In this document: in pieces, positions 49,662 through 61,394 of the stretch | How the letters are laid out: each line of letters starts with the position of its first letter | Position numbering within the stretch: position 1 is the first letter of the stretch | Source: Dysidea avara | Lineage: Eukaryota > Porifera > Demospongiae > Dictyoceratida > Dysideidae | Length of the DNA stretch: 64,000 nt | Direction of reading: 5' to 3' | Assembly: GCF_963678975.1 (NCBI RefSeq) | Contig: NC_089279.1 | Span: forward strand, 25,468,004-25,532,003 | Notes under the pieces: model-generated | Told to the model about the DNA's origin: nothing | Seen by the model: the letters and a program-made list of their open reading frames with translations, nothing else | Database searches by the model: none | Program-made: the position numbers and the translations under genes

Positions 49662-51180
49662 TTAATCAGGTGATACAACAGAATCACAGCAATTACACAA
49701 AGCACAACATATAGTTAATATTTTATCTATTGTTGATAATTGTTCAGTGTCATCACAAGTTAACATACATATAGGTAATGTAGACTGAAGTATAGTATAT
49801 TTTTGCCTCACCATGCCAATAACTCTTTCTACATGAATACGGACCCTTGAAAGCCTACGTGCAGCATCCACTTCAACCTTGGTCAACTGCTTCTTGCCTC
49901 TTGTGAAAGGGGGCAATTTTACCTCAGCACAATACAATCCAATTGACTCTTGAATTGTAAACCTACGATCAGCTAAAACAACATCACCTGGTAGTAACTT
50001 GCTTAGTAACCCAGAGTTCTCAGTTATGTGAACATCAGAGGTTCTTCCTCCCCATCCTTGAGATATAAAAGCAATAGATCCTTGAGGAGTAATTCCTATG
50101 AGATATTTCAGTATTGTGATGTTTGTAGTTTGACCAAGTCTGAGCCCGTGCTGGAAGAGATGTAGGGCGTTCAATAAAAATCTCAAAGCAGTCAATTATT
50201 ACCACACATTTCTGGAAGTGTTTCTGGAACTCAGTTGGCATTGTTTTTATCAATTCACCCCTTTCTGGCCACTGTATCAAATAGGATAGTTTGGTATATA
50301 AAACATCCATCCATCTGCTAAAATATCTAGATATGGTGGATTGACACACACCAAATCGATAAGATAAATCTTGATCACCCAGGTTCAGGCGGAGTTTCAT
50401 TAACGCAATGAAAAACTGCTCAAATGGAGTTTTCTTACCACCTGAAAAACAGTCTGGCAATCCTTTTGAAAGAAAATCAAAAATAATCTTCAAAACTTCA
50501 TATGATGGTAGGCCAGTGTAGTACTTAACTCTTTTGTCATCATTCTTTAATACTGCTTCTTTTATGACAGTTCTGGATTTATAGTCATCAATCACAGTTT
50601 GTAGAATCTTATTTTGCGTTGTAAGATCTTCAACTTGTTTCTCTAACTTCTTCACACGCTCCTTCAATTCCCAACATTCCTTGGATTTTGTGGCTTGCTC
50701 TAAGTGACTTTGCAAAGTAATACCACTATTGGCTTTCTTCAGTTTCTTGCCATGCCCAGTTCTAATTGATGCTGCAGTCATTACTTGACTGTTAACTGAT
50801 GGTACATTACTACTAGTTTTTGCATTAGCCTCACCTAATGGCTCTACTCGCTGGGTGGAATTTTCACTTCTCTTCCTCTTAGTAGCTTTCCTTCTCTCAT
50901 ACCTACTTAAACTTTCCTCCAACTTCCGTTTCTGTGGCGAAGAAACATGCTGAAAAACACTTGGAACATAGTCGGGAGATAAAGGATCGCTACTTTTTTC
51001 ACCTGAGATAAAATGTTCACTACAAATCCAAGTATTTTGCGTGGGCTCCCAATGTTCACGACGGATTGCACTAATCCATCTTGCTCTTGTTTCAGGCTCC
51101 GGTGGAAATTTATACCAATGAATTCCATTCCCTTTCACAAAGACATTGTGACAGCCAACAGCGCAGCAGCTCTTTACCAT
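49662..51180 (-). CDS. THAP-domain DDE transposase with one frameshift
   Basis: ATG at 51180. THAP C2CH zinc finger at residues 1-80: [14 protein letters not shown], Trp35, CSEH at 53-56 and VPSVF at 72-76. Then come a basic linker (about 80-150), a coiled coil (about 168-200, [15 protein letters not shown]) and a helix-turn-helix ([19 protein letters not shown]). The DDE_Tnp_4 core starts [10 protein letters not shown] (first Asp, residue 330). Near 50100-50125 the frame changes; the rest runs in another frame from about 50120 to 49662 with [27 protein letters not shown] (second Asp) and [10 protein letters not shown] (Glu). The catalytic triad is thus complete but split over two frames. The usual Gly after Asp-Arg is Arg here. 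The gene faces the SWIM-YqaJ-PHD gene; their stops are about 140 bp apart. Confidence 0.92.
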
Positions 51181-51292
51181 ATCCTTTGTTGCTGGGTAGA
51201 TCTATAATATAATCTATGGTGTTAGCTACTTAGCAAAAACACTTCGTGGGGCCACGCCTATGCCACACCGACTAGTTAACAACTTGAATTAG

Positions 51293-51421
51293 CAAGTCCA
51301 CAGAAACCCTACAACACTACAACAAAACAGTACAATGCACCTGCCGTAACCAAGTGCTTTTCCACTCGTGATTACCGACAATTATACGCATGCGTAAGGC
51401 CACGCCCCTTGCATACTCTCT
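51293..51421 (-). promoter_or_regulatory. Right subterminal inverted repeat / transposase promoter region
   Basis: Inverted copy of 47388-47516, lying about 110 bp upstream of the transposase ATG. Retained identity in GGGGCGTGG, CGCATGCG and the AACACTACAACAAAACA stretch suggests constraint or recent homogenisation. Between it and the right TIR are about 320 bp absent from the left end, with a 74-codon minus-strand frame (51700-51476). Confidence 0.75.
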
Positions 51422-52254
51422 ACACGTGATACCATACTGAGTATAAACTTTTGTTGATGAAGGCTACAATGCGCTTTATATCGCCAGAGAACTGTTATTC
51501 TCCTTAGCAAATTGCTGCAGTACCAGTTGCAATCGTGTTCTATCGACTTCATCAAAGCAGGCTTTCAGTTGACTGTCGAAAAACAGTTGGCGATCACGAA
51601 AAGTAGAATCAGCTGGGGAAGGAAATGTTTGTAGTAAGAAAGAAAGACAATTTGGACAAGGTCTGTACATCAGTGTGTTAATATTATAAAATAATGGCAT
51701 AATGGTAATACCCTCCAGCCCGCATCATAATAATTAGAAAGGCTGGATGAGAAACTAATAATCACCAAATAGGGGCCTTATGACCGATTATTCGCGTAAA
51801 ACAAGATCGATTTGTTGTCACGCCTACAGGGTAAACCGCTTCATGGAATGAGTTGAAAATTGCTATGTAGATGGAGTAACCATCGTAGGAGTGCCTTTTG
51901 GTGGTTTGAAAGGAATCTAGATAAAGACCATGGAGATATGACACAAAACCCAACCTGTGTCACAATTACGCGATCGATTTTTACGGATAAAAAGTATTAG
52001 TTTTCACGCCTACTAGGCAAACCGCTTAGAGCAATGAGCTGAAAATCGGTGTATAGCTGGAATAATCTTCATAGAAAGTCCTTGCAGTAGTACAGAAGAA
52101 TCGGATTACAAACCACTGAGTTATGATTCTAAAGCCAACTACGTGTAGCAAAATTAATGCGAGATCGAGATACTCTAATAGAACAGTCACCCTAATAGAG
52201 CATTCGGCTAATTTATTTACTCCATTATAGAATTTTATTACATCACAAGTTATT

Positions 52255-54945
52255 CTGTAGGGAGTTCAGCTGCAAACAGTTAATCTTATAGACAGTGCAG
52301 CAAGAAGCAAGTCACCATGTGGAGAGTTAAGCAAATATATCACTATAGAGATTCAGAACATTACAAGTCACACTGAAGAAAGTTCAGCTATAAACAAGTC
52401 ATGCACCCTGTAGAGAATTCAGCTACAATTAAGTCACTCTCTAGAGAATTCAGCTACACAGAATTCAGCTACACACAAGTCACTGTGGAGAGAGTTCAGC
52501 TACAAACAAATTACCCTGTAAAGAGATCAGCTACAAATAAAACACTTTGCAGAGTGTTCAGCTACAACAAATCAACCTTTAGAGCGATCAGCAATGAACA
52601 AATCAACACAAATCTACCTGTAGAGAGATAAGCTAGAAACAAATCACCCTGGAGAGAGTTCAGCTACAAAAATCACCCTGTAGAGACATCAACTAGAAAC
52701 TAGACACAATGTAAGGAGTTCAGCTACAAGCAATCACCCTGTAGAGAGTTCAGCTAAAACAAATCAACCTGTAGAGAGATCAGCTACAAACAAATCACCT
52801 TATAGAGGGTTCAGCTACAAACAAATTACCTTGTAGAGAGATCGGCTACAAACAAATCAACCTGCAGAGAGATCAGCTACACACAAATCAATTTGTAGAG
52901 AGATCAGCTATAAAAAAATCACCCTGTAGAGACATCAGCTAGAAACTAGACACAATGTAAGGAGTTCAGCTACAAGCAATCACCCTGTAGAGAGTTCAGC
53001 TAAAACAAATCAACCTGCAGAGAGATCAGCTACAAACAAATTACCTTATAGAGAGTTCAGCTACAAACAAATTACCCTGTAGAGAGATCAGCTAGAAACT
53101 AGACACAATGTAAGGAGTTCAGCTACAAGCAAATCACCCTGTAGAGAGTTCAGCTAAAACAAATCAACCTGCAGAGAGATCAGCTACACACAAATCAACT
53201 TGTAGAGAGATCAGCTACAAACAAATCACTCTGTAGAGAGATCAGCTAGAAACTAGACACAATGTAAGGAATTCAGCTACAAGCAAATCAACCTGTAGAG
53301 CGATCAGCTAGAAACAAATCACCCTGAAGAGAGGTCAGCTACAAAAAATCATCTTGTAGAGAGATCAACTACAAACAAAACACTTTGCAGAGAGTTCAGC
53401 TACAATAAAATCAACCTTTAGAGCAATCAGCAACAAACAAATCAACCTGTAGAGAGATCATCTATAGAAACAAATCAACCTGCAGAGTGATCAGCTACAA
53501 ACAAATCAGCTTGTAGAGAGATCAGTTAGTAATACACACAAATCAACCTGTAGAGAGATAAGCTAGAAACAAATCACCATGTAGAGAGTTCAGCTAAAAC
53601 AAATCAATCAGCAGAGAGATCAGCTACAAACAAATCACCTTATAGACAGTTCAGCTACAAACAAATTACACTGTAGAGAGATCGGCTACAAATTAATCAA
53701 CCTGCAGAGAGATCAGCTACACACAAATCAACTTGTAGAGAGATCAGCTACAAACAAATCACCCTGTAGAGAGATCAGCTAGAAACTAGACACAATGCAA
53801 GGAGTTCAGCTACAAGCAAATCACCCTTTAGTGAGTTCAGCTACAAACAAATCAACCTGCAGTGAGATCACCCACAAAAACGCACCTTGTACAGAGTTCA
53901 GTTACAAACAAATTACCCTGTAGAGAGATCAGGTAAAAGAATTCACCTTGTAGAGAGTTCAGCAACAAAGAAACCACCATGTAGAGAGTTCAGCTGCAAA
54001 CAAATCACCCAGTAGAAAGATCAGCTAGAAGAAGTCACCTTGTAAAGAGTTCAGCTACAAAGAAACCATCATGTACAGAGTTCAGCTACAAAGAAACCAC
54101 CATGTAGAGTGTTTAGCTGCAAAAAATCATCTGTAGAGAGTTCAGCTAGAAACAAATCACCCTGTAGAGAGATCAGCTAGAAGAGGTCACCTTGTAGAGA
54201 GTTCAGCTACAAAGAAACCACCACATAAAGAGTTCAGCTGCAAATAAATCACTTGTAGAGAGTTCAGCTACAAATAAATCCCCCTGTAGAGGGATCAGCT
54301 AGAAGAAGTCACCTTGTAGAGAGTTCAGTTACAAACAAATCACCCTGTAGAGAGATCAGCTAGAAGAAGTTACCTTGTAGATAGTTCAGCTACAAACAAT
54401 TCACCCTGTAGAAAGATCAGCTAGAAGAATTCACCTTGTAGAGTGTTCAGTTACAAAGAAACCATCACGTAGAGAGTTCAGCTGCAAACAAATCACTCTG
54501 TAGAGAGTTCAGCTACAAAGAAACCACCATGTAGAGAGTTCAGCCTCAAACAAACCACCTTGTAGAGAATTCAACTACAACAAATCACCCTGTAGAGAAG
54601 AAGTTACCTTGTAGAGAGTTCAGCTACAAAGAAACCACCATGTAGAGAGTTTAGCTGCAAACAAATCACCTGTAGAGAGTTCAGCTAGAAACAAATCACC
54701 CCGTAGAGAGATCAGCTGGACGAAGTCACCTTATAGAGAGTTCAGCTACAAAGAAACCATCATGTAGAGAGTTCAGCTACAAAGAAAGCACCATGTAGAG
54801 AGTTTAGCTGCAAACAAATCACCCTGTAGATAGACCAGCTAGAAGAGGTCACCTTGTAGAGAGTTCAGCTACAAAGAAACCATCCTGTATATAGTTCAGC
54901 TACATTTCAAGTCACCCAGTAGAGAGATCAGCTGCAAAAAAATAT
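52255..54945 (+). repeat. Satellite array of ~30-31 bp units (copy C)
   Basis: Same unit family as copies A and B. The 5' two-thirds carry array-specific variants: GAAACTAGACACAATGTAAG, CAAATCAACCTGCAGAGAG and ACACTTTGCAGAG. The 3' third resembles array B (CTAGAAGAAGTCACCTTG, CAAAGAAACCACCATGTAG). A block of several units repeats three or four times between about 52680 and 53830. Confidence 0.93.
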
Positions 54946-55150
54946 CCTGTGGGGAATAATGGGCATGTAATAAATATATGTATATAATGTGTATAATTAC
55001 TAATAAAATAAAAAATAATTGAAGTATTACAAATCTTCTTTAAGTTCTTTTCTTCTTCCTGTGGTAAAGAAAAAAAACACATGGGTTAAAAAAGCCCCAA
55101 AGCCAGCCATAGGCCGGCTTTGCAGTATACAAATACAAAAAGAAGTGATA

Positions 55151-55472
55151 TCTAATCAAAAACAGCCAAGCTGTAAAAAACGGTGCGGCCCCCAAAAAGG
55201 CCATGGTGAAAAAAAGATGTGAATCCAAGGTGGCGGCCAAGAAATGGCTGTGATGGTAGGTTAATGGTTACATTTTAATAATGACAATTCAGGTGAATTT
55301 TGTGCCACTTGGTCTTGGCACCAAATTCACCTGAATTGTCGTTATTAAAATTTAACCATTAACCTACCATCACAGCCATTTCTTGGCCGCCACCTTGGAT
55401 TTCACATCTTTTTTCACCATGGCCTTTTTGGGGGCCGCACCTTTTTTTACAGCTTGGCTGTTTTTGATTAGA
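55151..55472. repeat. Fold-back tail of composite element (copy C)
   Basis: Arms of about 150 bp from TCTAATCAAAAACAGCC to GGCTGTTTTTGATTAGA, with GGTGGCGGCCAAGAAATGGC in the left arm. The loop contains GCCACTTGGTCTTGGCACC. Mirror-image open frames on both strands are artefacts. Confidence 0.9.
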
Positions 55473-57097
55473 TAGTACTGTACAGTAGGAAAATGAATGT
55501 GTGGGCATGGTCCACAAAATAACATTGACCAAATAATCATCTTCAAAACTCTTTCATAGTCATTGGTCATGTATAACCAAGCTCATTGATTACAAACTGC
55601 AGAGAAACATCTCCTCAAACTCCTTGTAATGTCTAGTTGGAGTGCACATTTAGTGCTGAGTGGATTGATTACAGAGGCAATTCTCAAACTGGTCTTGGTA
55701 TTAACATTGTATGATGGGGGGAAAATAAATACAAAATTTCACACATGTCCAAGTTTGCCTTCAAAATACTATGTATTCTTAGTCCATTGTGTTGTAGTAT
55801 ACACAATAATGTAGCCTATCCATGTATACGTAATTATCTGTTCTGCATTGAAGGGACCACTCAGCATCTCCTGTCACATTTATTAATTCTTCCACCTGGA
55901 ATGATCTTGACCAGCTACAGCCACCACTAACACCTACAAACAGAGAACTCAATGCTTTTGAAGGTCAGCAGATCAAACCACAAGGCTATTTCCAGACACT
56001 GGTGAAATGAGAAGCTTAATACCTTCCTTCTCAATCTGCAGTCATGTCAATATTTATGTCATGTAATTGTGTGAATATTATTGGCAGAGATAAACAAACA
56101 CAGCTCAACAGTTATTGACCCCAGCAGTTTGAAATTGTGTCGTCAGCATGTACGCACATATACACTGATGACACAATACGTACGTAGCAGTATTACCGCT
56201 TGTACATATGTATGTGGATTTTGTAGTGAAAGAGACATACACAAAACAAGTAGGATGAGCACAGGTGAATTAGATGAACAGGTAACTACACAAACTCACT
56301 CTTTCTACTAATAATTTGGTATTACAGAAGCTACAAGGCCAGCTTGTATTGGCATCCATGAAGTATGTTGTGGTCACATAAGTGTATAACACTTACCAGT
56401 CACTGCAGACATAACCACAAGATTCATTGATGCATCAGCAGAGTTTAAGTAAGAGGCAAATGTACGGTGACTATGGGGCCAAATTGTTAATGCTACACAA
56501 ACTAGCGGCATTGAAGATTGCCAGTTTTTTAACCTTTGTGCTTAACACAAACCAGTTACCATAGAAACAACACACACAGGCTACAGTATACAGTTTGATA
56601 CAAACTTTTGTGAGATAAGGGTGACTCAACTTGAGCTGAGAGTTTGGTAAATAATATTTTGGTGAATACTTGTGTCATACTGCATTAATTCTCTCTATTT
56701 ATGCAGCTAGTTAGCTAAAAAAAATTATATAAGATATTTTTTTATTTTTTACTTTTGCAAATTGAAATCATTTAGCCAAATTCACCAAAATTTTGTTTCG
56801 TATGGTATTACTTATGACTATATCTGCTGGAACAGTGAGTTGGGAATTAATCTTGAAGCTAACACAAAGGGAGTGAATAAATCGTGAGGCACTGCATGAA
56901 TCCTTTAGATGAGTGGTAAAAACAAAACTATTGAAAAATACACATACCTTTATAGAAAAATGTTTTGGAGATTGCCAATCAGTTCCCAACACAATGATGT
57001 ACTGTCATGGTGACTAGAGGAGGAACAGTTTAACATTACGTAATGTGGCAGTGTTCTAGCTTCATTATATCACTGTGCGGTCTTAAAGTTACTCCTG
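55473..57097. other. Intergenic; possible retroelement scrap at ~55900-55990
   Basis: Around 55940 a frame reads PTNRELNAFEGQQIKPQGYF, which resembles the protease region of Gypsy polyproteins; it is too short to assign. 56081-56290 and adjoining AG/GT borders could be exons, but no domain is visible. The remainder is AT-rich. Confidence 0.35.
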
Positions 57098-58571
57098 TTT
57101 ACTTGCTGCAGGCCATATCTCTATTTCATCGTCCCCTTCTCTTTCTTCCTCCCAAGTCCCATCCTCTTTATGAGGACAGCTCCTGATCTCATAAAACCTC
57201 AGCACCATTGCTTAAAGATAAGCAATAAACTTACAAACCACATACAGCACACAGGCAAACATACTTTTAAAACTATAACATCACAGATACCCCAACACAG
57301 AGCAAATGTACACTGCAATTTGCTAGATGCATATTCAAAATAACAATGCAATTTGACTTAACCGACTACTGTATAGCTAGCTGGTTATTTTATAAGGGTT
57401 TTTGTTTTCTGATCTTTCGAAGATGCCCTTCTCTTCTTTTCGAAAATTAATTCCCAAGTTCTGTTGCTCTTTGAAAATAAATTCAAAATTAAAAGAAACC
57501 TTTCACATGATCAAACAGTGCATATTTGCTCATGTATTCTTCACAAGTTTTAACTCAGTATTGCAGTATCATTAATGCATTAATAACCACTAAACATTCC
57601 AGAATGGCCATTGTTGGGAATTAATGAATTTTTACACAACATACACACGGTATAACGGCCAGACCAGTCCCATTGAACAATGTCATGGCAGCCAGTTTTT
57701 ATTTAATTTATGATCTTAGTGCTAGATATTATGGCTCCTGTTACCACTATCATGAGGCCAGAGCAAAGGGAACGTATTTTAAAAATAATCTCTGTAAACT
57801 TGTTTCATAATAGCACTTGTGGGGCTTTATAATGCGCCAGACAACTGGACTGGAAAACTGGAGTGACATATATATTTTTTTCTCAATCATAATATTCTAT
57901 GGTTGAATTTATTGAGCACTGCAGTTAGGAGTCCTAGGTGATCCTGCACCTTGCTATTAACAATGTACAGTACAAAAGCAGTGGAATGCACAAAAAATTT
58001 GTCTTTTAAAGGATTAGCTCCACCACTGTTTTTGTGCTGTACGGCACTAACCGCTGAGTGCATACGCATTTTCAACAAGTTAAGGATATCAAGGTGGAGA
58101 GTGTTCTATACTGGTTGCTAATTCCACCACCCTCACCTCGCACATAAAAAGTATGTGCACTCAAAACAGCCAATGCCAAGAAATGGCTGTTATGTGATTT
58201 CTACTCAAAAGCCCAGTCGACTTTGTGATTTTTGACAATGCGTGCATTGTGAGATGATTAATCAACCATTGCATTGTGAAATGATTTTTACACAGACCAT
58301 TCTAGCTACTTGATGGTTGACACATCACCATTGATCATTGCATGTGAGGTGGTCTACACAGACAACCACAGACTATTCTAGCTACTTGATGGTTGACTCT
58401 TCATAATCAACCATTGCATTATGAGATGATTTTTACACAGACAACAATTGACCATTCTAGCTACTTGATGGTTGACACATCACCATTGATCACATCACCA
58501 TTGATAGTTCCAGGTTATTAAATAAGCTAGCTGTGTAGCAGATATTATAACAATGTTATGTCAGTTAGTAG
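57098..58571 (-). repeat. Right arm of the distant inverted duplication
   Basis: Reverse complement of 35095-35914, colinear throughout, with an insertion of about 630 bp between roughly 57620 and 58250. The insertion contains a diverged copy of the repeat seen after the palindrome at 46783 (CTCCTGTTACCACTATCATG). The acidic ORF of the other arm is largely preserved here. Confidence 0.85.
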
Positions 58572-59486
58572 CAATAACAGTGTCTTGTTCCGTGGTGGTC
58601 ACAAGTGTGTGTCACAAGTAAACTTTAAAGTGGACTTTTAGTTTTAGCGAACCTCTGAGGCAAAAAAAAACAAAAAAAACACTGGCATATTAACTAATTA
58701 TAGGCGGTGGTTTTATTTTTTAAAAGTGATTACAAATACTTGTGTAAGTCTTGAATACTGTACCTACATGTTTAAAAGTCAATGATTTTCTCTTTGAAGA
58801 ACATTATTGTACCTCTATACAGGAGTTTGGCTATGCAGAAACAGTTGAAGAGAACTCTCATCCCTTGGCTGGTGCAATCATTGCCATTGGGGAATGTGGT
58901 GGTCTTTCTGGATTCCTAAGGGCCACATTTTTCAGTATCTCTGATGAGAGTGTTACTGAGGGATGTATCTTTCAAACACAGTCTGGGACAGGTGGGCATT
59001 TGTGTGTCATAGTTACGGTACATGATACGAATGGGTTGAGGTGCCAAAGTGTGCTTTATTTTAGATAAAGCAGTTACGAGTATTACATAGCATTTTAAAT
59101 TCACAAGTGTATATGCACCATCTATGTTTTAATACTGTAACAATGGCTTGAGTAATAAGCTGTATGTCTGTGTTGCAAGTTTTTGGTATACGTACACATA
59201 CCTTTGCTAGTTGCAGGGGTGTTGGTGTAGCCCAAACAGTGAGTGATGTATGTAGGGGAGGGGAGCAAAAATTTGCCAATGAAAGCTACAGTACCTACTA
59301 GAATTCAACAGACATGGATACCATACTCTGTTGAAGTATCATTGTTACAAGTAGTGACGGGAAGGGGAGAGCATGATCCCACTTTTATCACTTACACTGT
59401 ATGGTTGCCATACTCTGTTTAATTTATTGGGGAATTGTACACTTTAAGCTATTGTACATGCCTTACAGTTGTGGCTGTTTATACAG
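58572..59486. other. Intergenic with unassigned 105-codon frame
   Basis: The plus-strand frame 58751-59068 reads MNTVPTCLKVNDFLFEEHYC and later HPLAGAIIAIGECGGLSGFL. It looks protein-like, but I cannot assign it to a family or link it to the ABCB-type exon downstream. Confidence 0.3.
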
Positions 59487-59622
59487 AGTGGTCATTGCCC
59501 TGGTGATGGCGGGTGTACAGAGTGGTCGAATCAGTGCTTTTCTACCCTACGATTCCAATGCCATCCTATCTGCAAGAAGAGTGTTCCAGCTGTTAGACAC
59601 AGAGCCTGGGATAGATAGCTAA
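59487..59622 (+). pseudogene. ABCB-type (MDR-like) exon with premature stop
   Basis: After a TTTATACAG acceptor the frame reads RVVIALVMAGVQSGRISAFL, then AILSARRVFQLLDTEPGIDS and a TAA. In ABCB transporters this is the end of the second transmembrane domain and the start of the linker before the second nucleotide-binding domain, where IDSYST-like residues follow. Here ST directly follows the stop, consistent with a Tyr codon mutated to TAA. No Walker A or other ABC exon is visible nearby. It is most likely an isolated pseudo-exon or a fragment of a decayed gene. Full-length homologues export lipids and xenobiotics from the plasma membrane. Confidence 0.6.
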
Positions 59623-59844
59623 TCTACATAAAGATTGAAGCCAGTAAGTAGCAGGATTGCTGTATGTGTCCGATAAATCTTAATATGCATGTCAATTTGT
59701 AGAGTACAGTTATGTGAGATCAAGAAGACAACATGTACAACTTGACTGCTGGCCAGACTGTATTCTACTATTGATCGTGTAGTTAATCATAGTGTATATT
59801 GTGTGTACTGTATAGTGTTTAATAATTGTTGTTGTTGTCACTAA

Positions 59845-60290
59845 AGACCAATAAGATTGTTGGAAGTGGGTTAGGGGCAAGGGGACAATGATAGTGGAAG
59901 GTGGAGAAACTTTCTATTCACTAGTGGTCTATAAGGGCTAGTTAGTGGCTCTGACATCAGTGACTGTACTATTAGGTTATATCGTCACCATCACTACTGT
60001 AATACACTTTATGTATAGAGGCTACATGTAGCGAAGTACTACACAACTCAAACTTGTATCACTAGAGAATAAACCAGCAATTACCAGCGGCACTTGGTTA
60101 CTTTACTAAACTACACTCCATGATCAGTAAACACTTTTAAGACCCATGCCAGTCACTACAGTGCACAGACCGATAAGATCGTTGGGAGTGGATTGCGACA
60201 AGGGGACAATGAAAGAGGAAGGAGGGGTAACTTTCTGTGCCCTAGTTGTCTATTTGAGAAGCTAAAGGCTAGTAGGAGGCTATGGGATAA
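59845..60290 (+). repeat. Direct duplication, ~325-bp spacing
   Basis: GACCAATAAGATTGTTGGAA..GGGGCAAGGGGACAATGA at 59847 recurs as GACCGATAAGATCGTTGGGA..GACAAGGGGACAATGA at 60169. Each is followed by GTGGAAGG/GAGGAAGG, ACTTTCT and CTAGT.GTCTAT. The intervening segment is unrelated. Confidence 0.75.
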
Positions 60291-61394
60291 TTTGACTGTT
60301 CTATTAGAGTATATTGTCACTTGTAACTATAACCAAACTATACACTACTGGAAGGATTCACATCAAATTTTATGAAACCCCAAAGAAACAAAAAATGATA
60401 ACCATATGAAAAGTTAAAATTTCACTGGGTGCCACGTGAAAATATAAAATTTCTCTTTTTATAGGCTATACCATACGAAAATCCAATGATAATCCAATAA
60501 AGCTTCACCAATGAATAGTCCATGAGATCACTTTCATAGAATTTTCATTGGTAAGTTTGACTGGAATTTCACCAGAGTTTCACTGGATTAGCCCCATGAA
60601 AATATAATGAAAATTAAAATTCATTCATTGAGTCCACCAATGAAATTTTTCATCTACCATTATGAAATTTTTTTATCTACCATCTAATTTTTCATCTACC
60701 ATCTCTTGTCATCTACCAGATTGCTGACATGTTTCCTCCTTGCTCCTATTGTGTGTGGGCATAGAACATACTGTGTAGCTACCTGTTAAAAATACAATAT
60801 ATTTTGACTGGTCTGGTGGTATGCATCCCTCCTGAAGGGTCGGGTGCCACCAGACAAATCTCTAGCCATATTACCACGTATTACCACTCTTCTTAACAGA
60901 TCATGTGATTTGATAAAATGTGACAGTTATTAACTTCAACTTTTCCGCTTATGCACAGTTTTGCAAAGCAGTGTTCCAGCCTCCTGTGTGGTAGAGTAAA
61001 AGTGATTTTTTTCAGCTATATATGTGTGTATAGCTATAAAGAGTACAAAAATAAACCAAAACAGCACATCACATACAACACAACATGAACACTTGAACAT
61101 CTGTTCATTTATGATTATACTGACTGTTCTATTAGGGTAGTTCGATCTTTAGCAAGAGCTGCAGCTCAAAGCCTGTAGCTATATAATGTAGATAATACAT
61201 TTACCATGCTTCCTTTAAGCAATAGCCACACAGAAACCCTACTGGAGACAGAAAACTTTACAGTATGGTCTATATACAATGGCTTCAATTATCGCATATA
61301 GGCCACAGCAACCACAGCATTAAAGGCTGTGGGCACTTAAAATATAAAAGTTGAAAGTTGGATTTCATCAAATCCAATATTCAATAATGCAAAA
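60291..61394. other. Intergenic, two dispersed-motif copies
   Basis: CTATTAGAGTATATTGTCAC at 60300 and CTATTAGGGTAGTTCGATCT at 61132 are copies of the 27-bp motif. 60400-60700 has ATGAAAATATAAAATTTC-type and CATCTACCAT repeats. 60820-60870 is a weak hairpin (TCTGGTGG/CCACCAGA). No gene. Confidence 0.5.

Larger units (their letters stand above)
47287..51777. mobile_element. Two-gene ISL2EU/Harbinger-type DNA transposon, complete ends
   Basis: 34-bp perfect terminal inverted repeats, starting GGCCCCTATTTGGTGATTAT, lie at 47287-47320 and 51744-51777. TTA is duplicated at 47284-47286 and 51778-51780, and copy A of the host repeat shows the unoccupied GGAGTTATGACC site. Inside are convergent genes: a SWIM-YqaJ-PHD protein on the plus strand and a THAP-DDE transposase on the minus strand. 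The 3-bp TTA target fits PIF/Harbinger. A THAP-DDE_4 transposase accompanied by a YqaJ protein is what I recall for the ISL2EU (IS4EU) group, whose reported target size I am less sure of. Both genes have one lesion, so the copy is probably not self-mobile. Confidence 0.92.
46879..55472 (+). mobile_element. Composite satellite-bearing element, copy C (interrupted)
   Basis: The head starts TCAAGACACACGG at 46879 and matches copies A and B. At 47284-47286 the sequence GAGTTA is interrupted by the 4.49-kb transposon and resumes at 51778 with TTATGACCGATTATTCG, exactly as copy A reads uninterrupted near 1553-1571. The satellite core follows (52255-54945), then the GCCGGCTTTG linker and the fold-back tail. 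A lies before and T after the element. Without the insert the copy is about 4.1 kb. Confidence 0.85.
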
